Below, in pieces: positions 16,156-23,204 of a stretch of 26,360 nucleotides of DNA. Both the position numbers and the translations under genes were made by a program. This DNA comes from an uncultured Muribaculaceae bacterium (GTDB lineage: Bacteria > Bacteroidota > Bacteroidia > Bacteroidales > Muribaculaceae), in assembly GCA_910589095.1 (NCBI GenBank), contig CAJUSN010000015.1:1-26360 (forward strand), given 5' to 3'. Position 1 is the stretch's first letter. Every line of letters starts with the position of its first letter. The notes beneath the pieces are model-generated. The model was not told where the DNA came from, did no database searches, and saw nothing but the letters and a program-made list of their open reading frames with translations.

Positions 16156-18657
16156 ATGAAAAAAACTTTTACGGCCGCAATGGCCGCAATTTTGTTCTCT
16201 GCCGGGTTCAGCTTGTCGGCGCGTGAGCAGGTGCTTCTAGATAAAGGGTGGCACTTCACGCGTGATGATAAGCCGGAATACAAGCAAGAGAATGTTGACG
16301 TTAAGAAATGGCAATCGGTAACGGTTCCTCACGATTGGGCCATCTACGGTCCGTTCAGCTGGCAAAATGACATGCAGAATGTTGCCATTGCCCAGGATGG
16401 ACAAAAAGATGCGATGGAACATGCCGGTCGTACAGGCGGCCTTCCTTTCGTGGGGACCGGATGGTATCGCAACACGATCGATGTTCCTCAGTTGAAGGAC
16501 GGCGAACGTGTTACGTTGATTTTTGACGGGGCAATGTCGCACGCCCGTGTGTATGTCAACGGTAAAGAAGCAGGATACTGGCCTTACGGCTACAATTCAT
16601 TTTTCTTTGATGTTACCGACCTTGTAAAGCCGGGCGAAAAAAACAGTATAGCGGTACGATTGGAGAATCTACCGGAGTCATCGCGTTGGTATCCCGGTGC
16701 CGGACTTTATCGCAATGTCCACATGCTTGTGACCGACGGGGCCCATATACCTATGTGGGGCACATCGGTTACCACGCCTGAAGTGAATGAAGAGTGGGCA
16801 CGTGTGGAAGTCGCAACTGAGATTGCTCTGCCTGAAGGAGCTACCGAATCTGACTACACCTTGCGCACTACACTTCTGAGTCCTGAGGGGAAACCTGTTC
16901 AGACTGTGACTTCAGCCGTAAAGGACCTGAAATATAATGACAGCAAAGTTAGCCAATCGTTCGTGGTGAAAAATCCGGAATTGTGGTCGCCTGATACTCC
17001 TACGCTCTACTCTGCCCGCACCGAGTTGCTGAGCAATGGAGAGGTGAAAGATGAGTATGACACCACTTTTGGCATCCGATCCATCGAGGTGCGCCCTAAT
17101 GAGGGATTCTTTCTTAATGGCGAGCGAGTGAATTTCAAGGGCGTTTGTAATCACCATGACCTTGGTCCGTTTGGTGCAGCAGTCAATGATGCCGCTATCC
17201 GCCGTCAGATCCGCATATTAAAGGATATGGGATGTAATGCCATCCGTACCTCTCACAATATGCCGGCACCTGAGCTTGTGAAAGCATGTGATGAGATGGG
17301 CATGATGGTGATGGCTGAAAGTTTTGATGAGTGGCGCAAGCCTAAGGTGAAAAACGGTTACAATTTGCTTTTTGATGAGTGGGCCGAAAAGGATCTTACC
17401 AATCTTATACGTCATTACCGCAACAATCCCTCGGTGGTTATGTGGTGTATCGGCAATGAGGTGTCCGAGCAATGGCATGAAGGAGATGTCAAGACAGCCT
17501 ATTACCTTCAAAATATCTGCCATAAACTTGACCCCACGCGCCCTGTGACTCAAGGAATGGATGGTCCGGACGCGGTGCTCAACAATAATTTTGCTGCAAT
17601 AATGGATGTGGCAGGTTTCAACTATCGTCCATTCAAATATCAGGAGGCCTATCGCAAATTGCCACAGCAGATAGTGTTAGGCTCTGAGACGGCATCGACC
17701 GTGAGCTCTCGCGGAGTTTACAAGTTCCCTGTTGAGCGTAAGGCTATGGCTGTGTATGACGATCATCAGGCCTCGGGCTACGACGTTGAACATTGCGGAT
17801 GGTCCAATCTTCCTGAGGACGATTTCATACAGCATGACGATCTGCCTTATTGCATAGGTGAGTTTGTGTGGACCGGCTTCGACTATCTTGGTGAACCGAC
17901 CCCTTATTATACCAACTGGCCCAGCCACAGCTCCCTGTTCGGTATTGTGGACCTTGCCGGTATCCCTAAAGATCGTTACTATTTGTACCGCAGCCACTGG
18001 AACCCGGAAGCTCATACGCTTCATGTGTTGCCCCACTGGACTTGGCCAGGGCGTGAAGGAGAGGTTACTCCGGTGTTCGTTTATACGAACCTGCCCGAGG
18101 CGGAACTCTTTATCAATGGAAAGAGCCAGGGACGTCGTAAAAAGGATCTGTCGGTTGGAATTGACAGTTCATACACCGAGTCTGCGCAGAAGAGCTTCGA
18201 ACGTCAAAAGAGGTATCGCCTCATGTGGATGGATACCCGTTATGAGCCCGGAACAGTGACTGTGGTGGGTTATAACGCCAAGGGCGAGCCCGTTGATACG
18301 GTGGAAGTACGTACGGCAGGCAAGCCGCATCATATTGAGCTGACGGCTGATCGTTCCGACTATTTGGCCACCGGCAAGGACATGGCCTTCATCAATGCCA
18401 AAGTGGTTGATAAGGATGGGAACCTATGCCCGGATGCCACAAACAAATTGAAGTTTGCTGTGAAAGGAGCCGGAAGCTATGAAGCTGTAGCCAATGGTGA
18501 TCCGTCATGCATAGAGCTGTTCCAATCACCGGTTATGTCGGCTTTCCATGGTCAGTTGACCGGTGTTGTACGAACTGCTGAAAAGCCGGGTGAGATTGTA
18601 GTTACGGTAACATCACCCGGTCTGAAAGCGGGGCAAGTCAAGTTAAGTTCAAAATAA
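16156..18657 (+). CDS. Secreted GH2-family beta-galactosidase-like glycosidase
   Basis: Predicted exported retaining glycosidase of family GH2, 833 residues. A Sec signal peptide (MKKTFTAAMAAILFSAGFS, cleavage near LSA-RE) with no lipobox cysteine suggests the periplasm. Domains in order: sugar-binding jelly roll (about 25-200, with VPHDWAIYGPF and GTGWYRN), Ig-like domain (about 200-310), TIM barrel (about 310-600), DUF4982-like domain (about 610-680) and a C-terminal Ig-like domain. The acid/base is E435 in WCIGNEVSEQW and the nucleophile is E511 in VLGSETAST; RTSHNMPAPELVKACDEMG is a further GH2 signature. Beta-galactosidase is the likeliest activity, but GH2 also includes beta-glucuronidases and beta-mannosidases. 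No SusC/SusD pair is nearby. The AraJ-like exporter follows. Confidence 0.92.
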   Translation: MKKTFTAAMAAILFSAGFSLSAREQVLLDKGWHFTRDDKPEYKQENVDVKKWQSVTVPHDWAIYGPFSWQNDMQNVAIAQDGQKDAMEHAGRTGGLPFVGTGWYRNTIDVPQLKDGERVTLIFDGAMSHARVYVNGKEAGYWPYGYNSFFFDVTDLVKPGEKNSIAVRLENLPESSRWYPGAGLYRNVHMLVTDGAHIPMWGTSVTTPEVNEEWARVEVATEIALPEGATESDYTLRTTLLSPEGKPVQTVTSAVKDLKYNDSKVSQSFVVKNPELWSPDTPTLYSARTELLSNGEVKDEYDTTFGIRSIEVRPNEGFFLNGERVNFKGVCNHHDLGPFGAAVNDAAIRRQIRILKDMGCNAIRTSHNMPAPELVKACDEMGMMVMAESFDEWRKPKVKNGYNLLFDEWAEKDLTNLIRHYRNNPSVVMWCIGNEVSEQWHEGDVKTAYYLQNICHKLDPTRPVTQGMDGPDAVLNNNFAAIMDVAGFNYRPFKYQEAYRKLPQQIVLGSETASTVSSRGVYKFPVERKAMAVYDDHQASGYDVEHCGWSNLPEDDFIQHDDLPYCIGEFVWTGFDYLGEPTPYYTNWPSHSSLFGIVDLAGIPKDRYYLYRSHWNPEAHTLHVLPHWTWPGREGEVTPVFVYTNLPEAELFINGKSQGRRKKDLSVGIDSSYTESAQKSFERQKRYRLMWMDTRYEPGTVTVVGYNAKGEPVDTVEVRTAGKPHHIELTADRSDYLATGKDMAFINAKVVDKDGNLCPDATNKLKFAVKGAGSYEAVANGDPSCIELFQSPVMSAFHGQLTGVVRTAEKPGEIVVTVTSPGLKAGQVKLSSK

Positions 18658-18689
18658 GAGAACATACATAAGGGACAGAAACAGATTCT

Positions 18690-18725
18690 CACGGCGACGC
18701 GTTATAATGAGAGCGTGTCGCCGTG
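18690..18725 (+). promoter_or_regulatory. Stem-loop between the GH2 gene and the MFS exporter gene
   Basis: A 12-bp G/C-rich stem (18690-18701 with 18714-18725, one G-U pair) encloses a 12-base A/T-rich loop. It starts 33 bases after the GH2 stop and ends 23 bases before the exporter start. There is no following T run, so it is not a classical terminator; it could protect the upstream mRNA end or lower expression of the downstream gene. Confidence 0.5.
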
Positions 18726-18748
18726 ATTGTATAAAATAAACTTTTGGA

Positions 18749-19921
18749 ATGAATAAAGTAAAGACAGGACTGTTTACATTGGCTGCCGGAACGTTCGGGT
18801 TCGGCATAGTGGAATATGGCATGATGAGCATCCTGCCTGATTTGGCCATAAGCTACGAAGTCTCCATCTCCGGGGCCGGACGGTTGATTTCATCCTATGC
18901 GCTTGGAGTTTGCGCCGGTGCCCCTTTGGTGGCATTTTTCTTGAGAAACGCGCCGCTGAAGAGAATTCTCTTATTGCTCATGTGTGTCTATGCAGTGGGC
19001 AACCTGATGTTTGCTGTCAGTGAAACTTTTCAACTCGCACTCGTGGCCCGATTCATATCTGGGATGCCTCACGGAGCTTTTTTCGGAACCGGGGCTATTG
19101 TGGCCAGCCGGCTCATGCCCGGCAGAGCAACAACTTCAGTTGCCATTATGGTGATGGGTATGACGGTGGCTAACTTCCTTGGAGTGCCTATTGGGAGTTT
19201 TCTTGCCAATAATTTCAGTTGGCGTTGGATATTTTTCTTTGCTACTGGTTGGGGAATAATGACGGCTGTGTGCTGTGTCAAGCTGATTGGCGATGTAGGT
19301 TCGCTTGCTCATAGCAGTGCAAAGGGAGTGTTTCGTTTTCTTCGCCGTCCCGAGCCCTGGATTCTGATAGGAGCTACAATGCTTTGCAATGGCGGCGCGT
19401 TTGCCATGTACTCTTATGTTTCGCCCGTGATGGTAGGGGCCGGAATGTCAGTGGCGGCAATGCCGGTGATGATGTTGCTTGTGGGAGGTTCGATGTGTGT
19501 TGGAAATATGCTTGGCGGCACGTTGAGCGACAGATTCTCACCTTTGAAAGTGTCGTTGGCCATATCTATAATTATGACTGTTACGCTTTTGGCAACATAT
19601 TTCACGCGAATGGACTTTTGGCTTGCGGGTGCTTCAGTGGTATGTGTTGCAGGAGCGCTGTTTGCCATATCATCGCCCATGCAGCTGTTGCTCATAGAAT
19701 ACTCAAAAGGAGGGGAGCTCATGGGTGGTGCAATGGTGCAAGTTGCCTTTAATCTTGGCAATGCCATAGGTGCATTTCTTGGTGGTCTTCCGCTTGCCCA
19801 TGGGCAAAGCGCTGGTGTCACCGGACTAGTGGGGGCAACTCTATCGGGTCTTGCTATTCCACTTCTCGGTTTCTTCTTGTTGAAGGTGAGAAGCGCAAAG
19901 CGCATCGATACCGGCAAGTAG
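18749..19921 (+). CDS. AraJ-like MFS transporter (DHA1 family)
   Basis: Predicted inner-membrane efflux permease of the major facilitator superfamily with about 12 helices, 390 residues. It follows E. coli AraJ almost block for block: LAAGTFGFGIVEYGMMSILPD at the start, SSYALGVCAGAPLVAFF, GMPHGAFFGTGAIV, GMTVANFLGVPIGSFL, NFSWRWIFF, and in the second half GNMLGGTLSDRFSPLKV and VAFNLGNAIGAFLGG. AraJ is induced by arabinose but its true substrate is unsettled, so export of a sugar or sugar-like compound is only a guess. It lies 91 bases after the GH2 gene and may be read from the same promoter. Confidence 0.9.
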   Translation: MNKVKTGLFTLAAGTFGFGIVEYGMMSILPDLAISYEVSISGAGRLISSYALGVCAGAPLVAFFLRNAPLKRILLLLMCVYAVGNLMFAVSETFQLALVARFISGMPHGAFFGTGAIVASRLMPGRATTSVAIMVMGMTVANFLGVPIGSFLANNFSWRWIFFFATGWGIMTAVCCVKLIGDVGSLAHSSAKGVFRFLRRPEPWILIGATMLCNGGAFAMYSYVSPVMVGAGMSVAAMPVMMLLVGGSMCVGNMLGGTLSDRFSPLKVSLAISIIMTVTLLATYFTRMDFWLAGASVVCVAGALFAISSPMQLLLIEYSKGGELMGGAMVQVAFNLGNAIGAFLGGLPLAHGQSAGVTGLVGATLSGLAIPLLGFFLLKVRSAKRIDTGK

Positions 19922-20127
19922 CGACGTTTGCCCAGACCCAGATAAGCTATATTTCACAATCCATCTATATGGCCACGATACATGAGCTCTATAAAACTCG
20001 CGATGGTGGTAAAACTAAATTCTTCAAGTATTAAGATGGGCATGGTCAAGGAGCGTGTTTTGGACTTGCGTAAGATAATAATGGTCCGAGGTGTGCGACA
20101 TGTCATTATATATATTACTGACAAAGT

Positions 20128-20183
20128 GAAAAAATAGAAAGGCAACCTCCCTACATGGAATATCAATCCAGCGTGAGGTTGCC
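20128..20183 (-). terminator. Intrinsic terminator on the minus strand
   Basis: A perfect 9-bp inverted repeat (20141-20149 with 20175-20183) surrounds a 25-base loop. Reading leftward it runs into a T-rich tract (20140 down to 20128, interrupted by C and A). No minus-strand gene lies upstream of it, so it would end a non-coding or remnant transcript. Confidence 0.55.
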
Positions 20184-20300
20184 GAAACATAACGGCCGCT
20201 TCAATAAGCGTGACTCTTGTTGATCGAAACACATTACATCCCACGGATAGAACCGCTTGCGTTATACAATACTACTATTAGCTATTAACTACACAACTCA

Positions 20301-20357
20301 ATGAAAGTAATAATCACAGGCGGCGAGGGATTTAAGCAAAGACGGCAAGGGCTATGA
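20301..20357 (+). pseudogene. Start fragment of an SDR/epimerase-like gene, copy 1
   Basis: The frame from the ATG reads MKVIITGGEGF, the beginning of an NAD(P)-binding Rossmann fold of the TGxxGF type, then loses similarity and stops after 18 codons. Its first 33 bases match the second fragment 229 bases downstream at 29 positions. The remainder of the gene is missing. Confidence 0.45.
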
Positions 20358-20475
20358 GTCATTTAAAATAGATAAAAGCAGGCGAGTAGAATGCCCTTTC
20401 GCCTAATGTCCTGCACCAACCCGGACTTAAGACATTTTCGCGACCCGAGTTTGCTGACAACTTTATATCTTTCTG

Positions 20476-20508
20476 CAAAGATAACACTTTTTTCAACATG
20501 CGGTTCAA
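20476..20508 (-). promoter_or_regulatory. Possible minus-strand promoter
   Basis: On the minus strand TATCTTTG (20483-20476) matches the -7 consensus fully, with a TTG at 20508-20506, 22 bases upstream, slightly long. It would read leftward to the terminator at 20128-20183, giving an RNA of about 340 nt with no convincing reading frame. Confidence 0.3.
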
Positions 20509-20529
20509 CATATCAGAAAAATAACAAAA

Positions 20530-20656
20530 ATGAAAGTGATAATCACCGGCAGCGAGGGTTTTATCGGCCGTGCGCTCTCGCTCGCCCTCCCTCCAAAAGC
20601 GCGGCGTCAAGGTCATAGGCATGGACCGTACAAGCCTTTATGAGGCTAAGGAGTAG
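20530..20656 (+). pseudogene. Frameshifted SDR/epimerase-like gene fragment, copy 2
   Basis: The first frame reads MKVIITGSEGFIGRALSLAL, a clear Rossmann nucleotide-binding motif (TGSEGFIG) as in NAD-dependent epimerases/dehydratases. Around 20592-20597 the frame shifts, and similarity continues in another frame as KRGVKVIGMDRTSLYE, the expected second strand with an Asp, before a stop at 20654-20656. Only about 40 of the usual 300 residues remain, so the gene is dead. The type of sugar or substrate cannot be inferred. Confidence 0.6.
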
Positions 20657-20766
20657 TGACGTATGAGCGAGTGGCCGGCAGAATGCAAGGACGTTGGGGG
20701 TGGTGAGTTTTAAGCATGGTTTTTGGCAGTTGGAGATAGATATTTTGAAGAAGCGGAATATTGAAA

Positions 20767-20798
20767 TTGTATGCGCATCATCATGAGGCGTAAATTTG
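20767..20798 (+). promoter_or_regulatory. Bacteroidota-type promoter with no intact gene behind it
   Basis: TTG at 20767-20769, a 21-base spacer, then TAAATTTG at 20791-20798. Downstream frames are broken within a few codons (for example MEKLNVNI then stop from 20850), so the promoter probably belonged to a gene now lost, or drives a short untranslated RNA. Confidence 0.45.
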
Positions 20799-20991
20799 TT
20801 GCAATTTTGAGTAAATATAGGAGAAATATGTGAAGATCCGACAATAAAATGGAAAAATTAAATGTCAATATTTGATGTTTATAAGGCTATTGTGCCTTGC
20901 TAAAAGAGCACGGATTTAAATTCACTCATGATGTAAAATGCTGCAGTTAGGTTAATTACATTAGAAAAGGAGGCGCGGAACAAATAGGTGC

Positions 20992-21022
20992 AAAAAAAAA
21001 TTACTTGTCTCACGACAAATAA
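20992..21022 (-). terminator. Strong intrinsic terminator on the minus strand
   Basis: A 9-bp stem (21022-21014 with 21009-21001, one G-U pair on the minus strand) with loop GTGA is followed immediately by nine Ts (plus-strand As at 20992-21000). Together with the promoter 40-70 bases upstream it bounds a very short transcript. Confidence 0.7.
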
Positions 21023-21055
21023 TCTTCTTACCTTAAATCTAATACCATGAAAAAC
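20992..21055 (-). ncRNA. Candidate small RNA of about 60-65 nt
   Basis: A complete minus-strand transcription unit without a usual gene: a promoter (21061-21092), an inferred start near 21055, a short body, then a 9-bp hairpin with GTGA loop and nine Ts. The body contains a six-codon frame (21048 to 21028, MVLDLR then stop), so a leader peptide is an alternative to a non-coding RNA. No minus-strand gene is present beyond the terminator for an attenuator to control. I recognise no known RNA family. The start site is inferred from the -7 element, not observed. Confidence 0.4.
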
Positions 21056-21060
21056 TGATG

Positions 21061-21092
21061 CAAAGTTATAGGGTTTTTCTTAAACATGCAAA
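21061..21092 (-). promoter_or_regulatory. Bacteroidota-type promoter, minus strand
   Basis: Reading leftward: TTTG at 21092-21089, a 20-base spacer, then TAACTTTG at 21068-21061. Both elements match the consensus and the spacing equals that of the two plus-strand promoters at 16081 and 21170. It is divergent from the DUF695 promoter about 80 bases away. Confidence 0.65.
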
Positions 21093-21148
21093 TATTCCAG
21101 CTCTAAATTAACGAGAATTAACTAAAAATTACAATATTGGCTATGCTT

Positions 21149-21180
21149 TTGCATATTTAGGTGTCGGAGTTGCATATTTA
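21149..21180 (+). repeat. 11-bp direct repeat at the DUF695 promoter
   Basis: TTGCATATTTA occurs at 21149-21159 and again at 21170-21180. Start-to-start distance is 21 bp, two turns of the helix, and the second copy contains the -33 TTG. This is the arrangement expected of two operator half-sites read from one face of the DNA, though the A/T-rich composition makes chance repeats commoner. Confidence 0.5.
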
Positions 21181-21200
21181 TAAATTATGCATTATTTTTG
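21170..21200 (+). promoter_or_regulatory. Bacteroidota-type promoter of the DUF695 gene
   Basis: TTG at 21170-21172, a 20-base spacer, then TATTTTTG at 21193-21200. The expected start is near 21206, about 28 bases before the ATG. Confidence 0.75.
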
Positions 21201-21233
21201 CCGTACAAATAAATCAGCAAAAAAAGTTTTGAT

Positions 21234-21671
21234 ATGGCAAAAGAAGAGGAGTGGTGGACATCGCCACAGGAGAGCGAATCCGGTAAGGTTATATTGGTTA
21301 CCGGAAGAAAAGATGTGGAGAAGTTCAAGAACAATCCTAAGTTCTCAATCAGGGTAGAAATATCATGGCGCTATGATGGCCTGCCTGATGGTATGCCTGA
21401 TTATGAAACCTCTGTTATGATGGAACAGGTGACAGATGCCTTGTCGGTGACTTTTGCTAAAGACCCGGTAGCTGTTATGACAGGAGTTTTCACCGGCGAC
21501 GGGGAGCGCGATTGGGTGTTCTATACCCTCAGCACTCACATTTTCGGCCGAAAACTCAATGAGGCGTTGTCAGAATTGCCATTGCTGCCAATTGAAATAT
21601 CGTGTGAGAACGATCCGGAGTGGCTGGCCTATGATGAGATGTGTGAGGCAGAGATTCACGCAGGCGACTGA
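21234..21671 (+). CDS. DUF695 domain-containing protein
   Basis: Small acidic protein of 145 residues with no signal peptide or membrane segment. It resembles the DUF695 proteins of Bacteroidales: a WWTSPQ start, KVILVTGRKDVEKF, EISWRYDG, DPVAVMTGVFTGDGERDWVFY, then FGRKLNEALSELPLLP and ENDPEWLAYDEM at the end. The biochemical function of the domain is not known. It stands alone behind its own promoter with a direct repeat. Its last 16 bases overlap the end of the guanine deaminase gene on the other strand. Confidence 0.85.
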   Translation: MAKEEEWWTSPQESESGKVILVTGRKDVEKFKNNPKFSIRVEISWRYDGLPDGMPDYETSVMMEQVTDALSVTFAKDPVAVMTGVFTGDGERDWVFYTLSTHIFGRKLNEALSELPLLPIEISCENDPEWLAYDEMCEAEIHAGD

Positions 21672-23056
21672 GAAGCGTGGATGAATTTGGTGCCACGTGT
21701 GCGGTCAAACACTTTCTTGCCTGCAACGTAGGTGGCGCGATTCATATTGTCAGGCCCAAGAGTCATAAGAACAAACAGTTTGTCAAAGATACTCTCGGCA
21801 AATCTCATTCGCCATTCGGTGAATTCTGTTGCATTCAAATCAAGTACGGCAATGTCTGCTTCATATCCGGGCGCTATTGAGCCAATTTTGTCAGCGAGGT
21901 GCAAAGTCTCGGCACCGCCTCGGGTGGCCATGTACAAGCTTTGTATGATTCCGAGTGAGCGGGACTGGAGCATGGCCACTTTATACGCTTCGCCCAATTG
22001 TCGCGGAACAGAAAAGTTGGTTCCACCACCCACATCTGTTCCAACTCCAAGCTTTACGGGATGGTGAGGTGATTTGGCTTCCCAATATTTGAACTCGCCA
22101 TCGCCCAAAAACAGGTTGGAGGATGGGCAGTGGGCCACTCCACACCGGTTGTCACTGAGAACTTTCCATTCTTCCGGTTTCACAATGCAGCAGTGCGCCA
22201 TTACGGAGCGCGGACCGAGTAGCCCGAAATGATTATAGACTTCAGTGTAGTTAGGCTGATTGGGGAAGAGTTCCTTGACCCAATCTATCTCGCTTTGAAC
22301 TTCATCGAGATGGGTGTGAAGATACACACCGTCGGCACTGTAACGGTGATACAACTCTCCGGCAAGTTGCAGTTGCTCCGGCGTAGATGTGGGGGCAAAA
22401 CGCGGGATTACCGCATAGAGTTGCCGTCCTTTTCGGTGCCATTTTTTTAGGAGGTTTTCAGAGAGGACAACCGATTCTTCAGCCGACTTGTCGCGCAGCG
22501 CTTCGGGTATATTGCGGTCTTGAAGCACCTTTCCTGAAATCATGCGTGTGTTGTAGCGTTCCGATTCCTTGAAAAAAGCATCGACAGATACGGGAAATGT
22601 TGTGGCGAAAACGTTTGCGGTAGTTGTGCCCTGGCTTAATATTTGTTTGAAGAAGATTGATGCAACTTCCTCGGCAAATTCTTTATTGGAGAATTTTGCT
22701 TCGGTGGGGAAGGTGTATTTGTTGAGCCAATTCAACAGAGTGTCGCCATAGGATCCAATCATCGGCGACTGCACATAATGGACATGACAGTCAATGAATC
22801 CGGGCATTATAACTGCGTCAGTATAGGTGTCGATATCTGTCAGCGCGGGGTACAGTTGTGCCACGTCGCGGTAATTGCCAACTTGGAGAATCTTACCGTT
22901 CTGAATGACAATCAGGCCATCGGAAAAGAGGTCGTAACATTGTGATGCGTCGTTGAGAAAGGGATCGCTTTTGAATGTGAGAATTGTTCCTCGGATTCCT
23001 TTTAGTGGTTCATCAAGGATGGCGTTGAGAGATGTATGAGGATTGGTATGGTCCAT
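21656..23056 (-). CDS. guaD: Guanine deaminase (amidohydrolase family)
   Basis: Zinc-dependent enzyme that deaminates guanine to xanthine in purine salvage or breakdown; cytoplasmic, 466 residues. Metal ligands are visible: H91 and H93 in MPGFIDCHVHYVQ, H249 in LHTHLDE, H288 in VMAHC and D341 in VGTDVGGGTNFS. The VIPRFAPTSTPEQL and AHCPSSNLFLGDG segments are specific to guanine deaminase among amidohydrolases. The C-terminal IGSIAPGYEADIAVLDL strand rebuilds the small beta domain. Related amidohydrolases (atrazine-type, cytosine deaminase) are less likely given these segments. It is separated from ftsH by a hairpin and converges with the DUF695 gene. Confidence 0.92.
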   Translation of the reverse strand: MDHTNPHTSLNAILDEPLKGIRGTILTFKSDPFLNDASQCYDLFSDGLIVIQNGKILQVGNYRDVAQLYPALTDIDTYTDAVIMPGFIDCHVHYVQSPMIGSYGDTLLNWLNKYTFPTEAKFSNKEFAEEVASIFFKQILSQGTTTANVFATTFPVSVDAFFKESERYNTRMISGKVLQDRNIPEALRDKSAEESVVLSENLLKKWHRKGRQLYAVIPRFAPTSTPEQLQLAGELYHRYSADGVYLHTHLDEVQSEIDWVKELFPNQPNYTEVYNHFGLLGPRSVMAHCCIVKPEEWKVLSDNRCGVAHCPSSNLFLGDGEFKYWEAKSPHHPVKLGVGTDVGGGTNFSVPRQLGEAYKVAMLQSRSLGIIQSLYMATRGGAETLHLADKIGSIAPGYEADIAVLDLNATEFTEWRMRFAESIFDKLFVLMTLGPDNMNRATYVAGKKVFDRTRGTKFIHASQSPA

Positions 23057-23127
23057 GGTTATGGTTATTCTTTACTTTAGAACTAACAAAGGGGGAGAGG
23101 TAAAAGTTTCAGCTAAGTTGCGGTGTG

Positions 23128-23174
23128 AGGACAGAACAAAGCCGGCACGCTGAAGGGATTGAAGCATGCCGGCT
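23128..23174 (-). terminator. Terminator-like hairpin after ftsH
   Basis: A 12-bp G/C-rich stem (23174-23163 with 23151-23140, one G-U pair on the minus strand) with an 11-base loop starts 31 bases past the ftsH stop and is followed leftward by a T-rich stretch (TTTGTTCTGT). It separates ftsH from guaD, which then needs its own promoter; I could not find a clear one. Confidence 0.65.
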
Positions 23175-23204
23175 CGATGGGGGGATATTGAAGTTTCAAT
23201 CAGT

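Larger units (their letters stand above)
19922..21233. other. 1.3-kb region without an intact gene
   Basis: No reading frame here has convincing family features. The stretch holds two broken copies of a Rossmann-fold gene start (20301 and 20530), traces of another short broken frame (about 20850-21000), promoters of Bacteroidota type on both strands, two minus-strand intrinsic terminators (20128-20183 and 20992-21022) and an A/T-rich promoter region for the DUF695 gene at its right end. It reads as decayed accessory DNA containing one or two possible small RNAs. No terminal inverted repeats, transposase, integrase or tRNA were seen. Confidence 0.7.

Noticed and set aside
19969..20137. Two short plus-strand frames of 21 and 31 codons in different phases
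   Set aside because: They could be pieces of one disrupted small gene, but I found no family resemblance, promoter or conserved motif, so they are not called.
19954..20244. Minus-strand frame of 96 codons after the MFS gene
   Set aside because: No recognisable domain, crosses the minus-strand terminator hairpin, and has an irregular composition.
20359..20622. Minus-strand frame of 87 codons
   Set aside because: It overlaps the SDR fragment on the other strand and appears to be its shadow.
19922..21233. Insertion sequence or integrated element
   Set aside because: No transposase or integrase remnants, terminal inverted repeats, target duplications or tRNA-derived repeats could be identified by eye.
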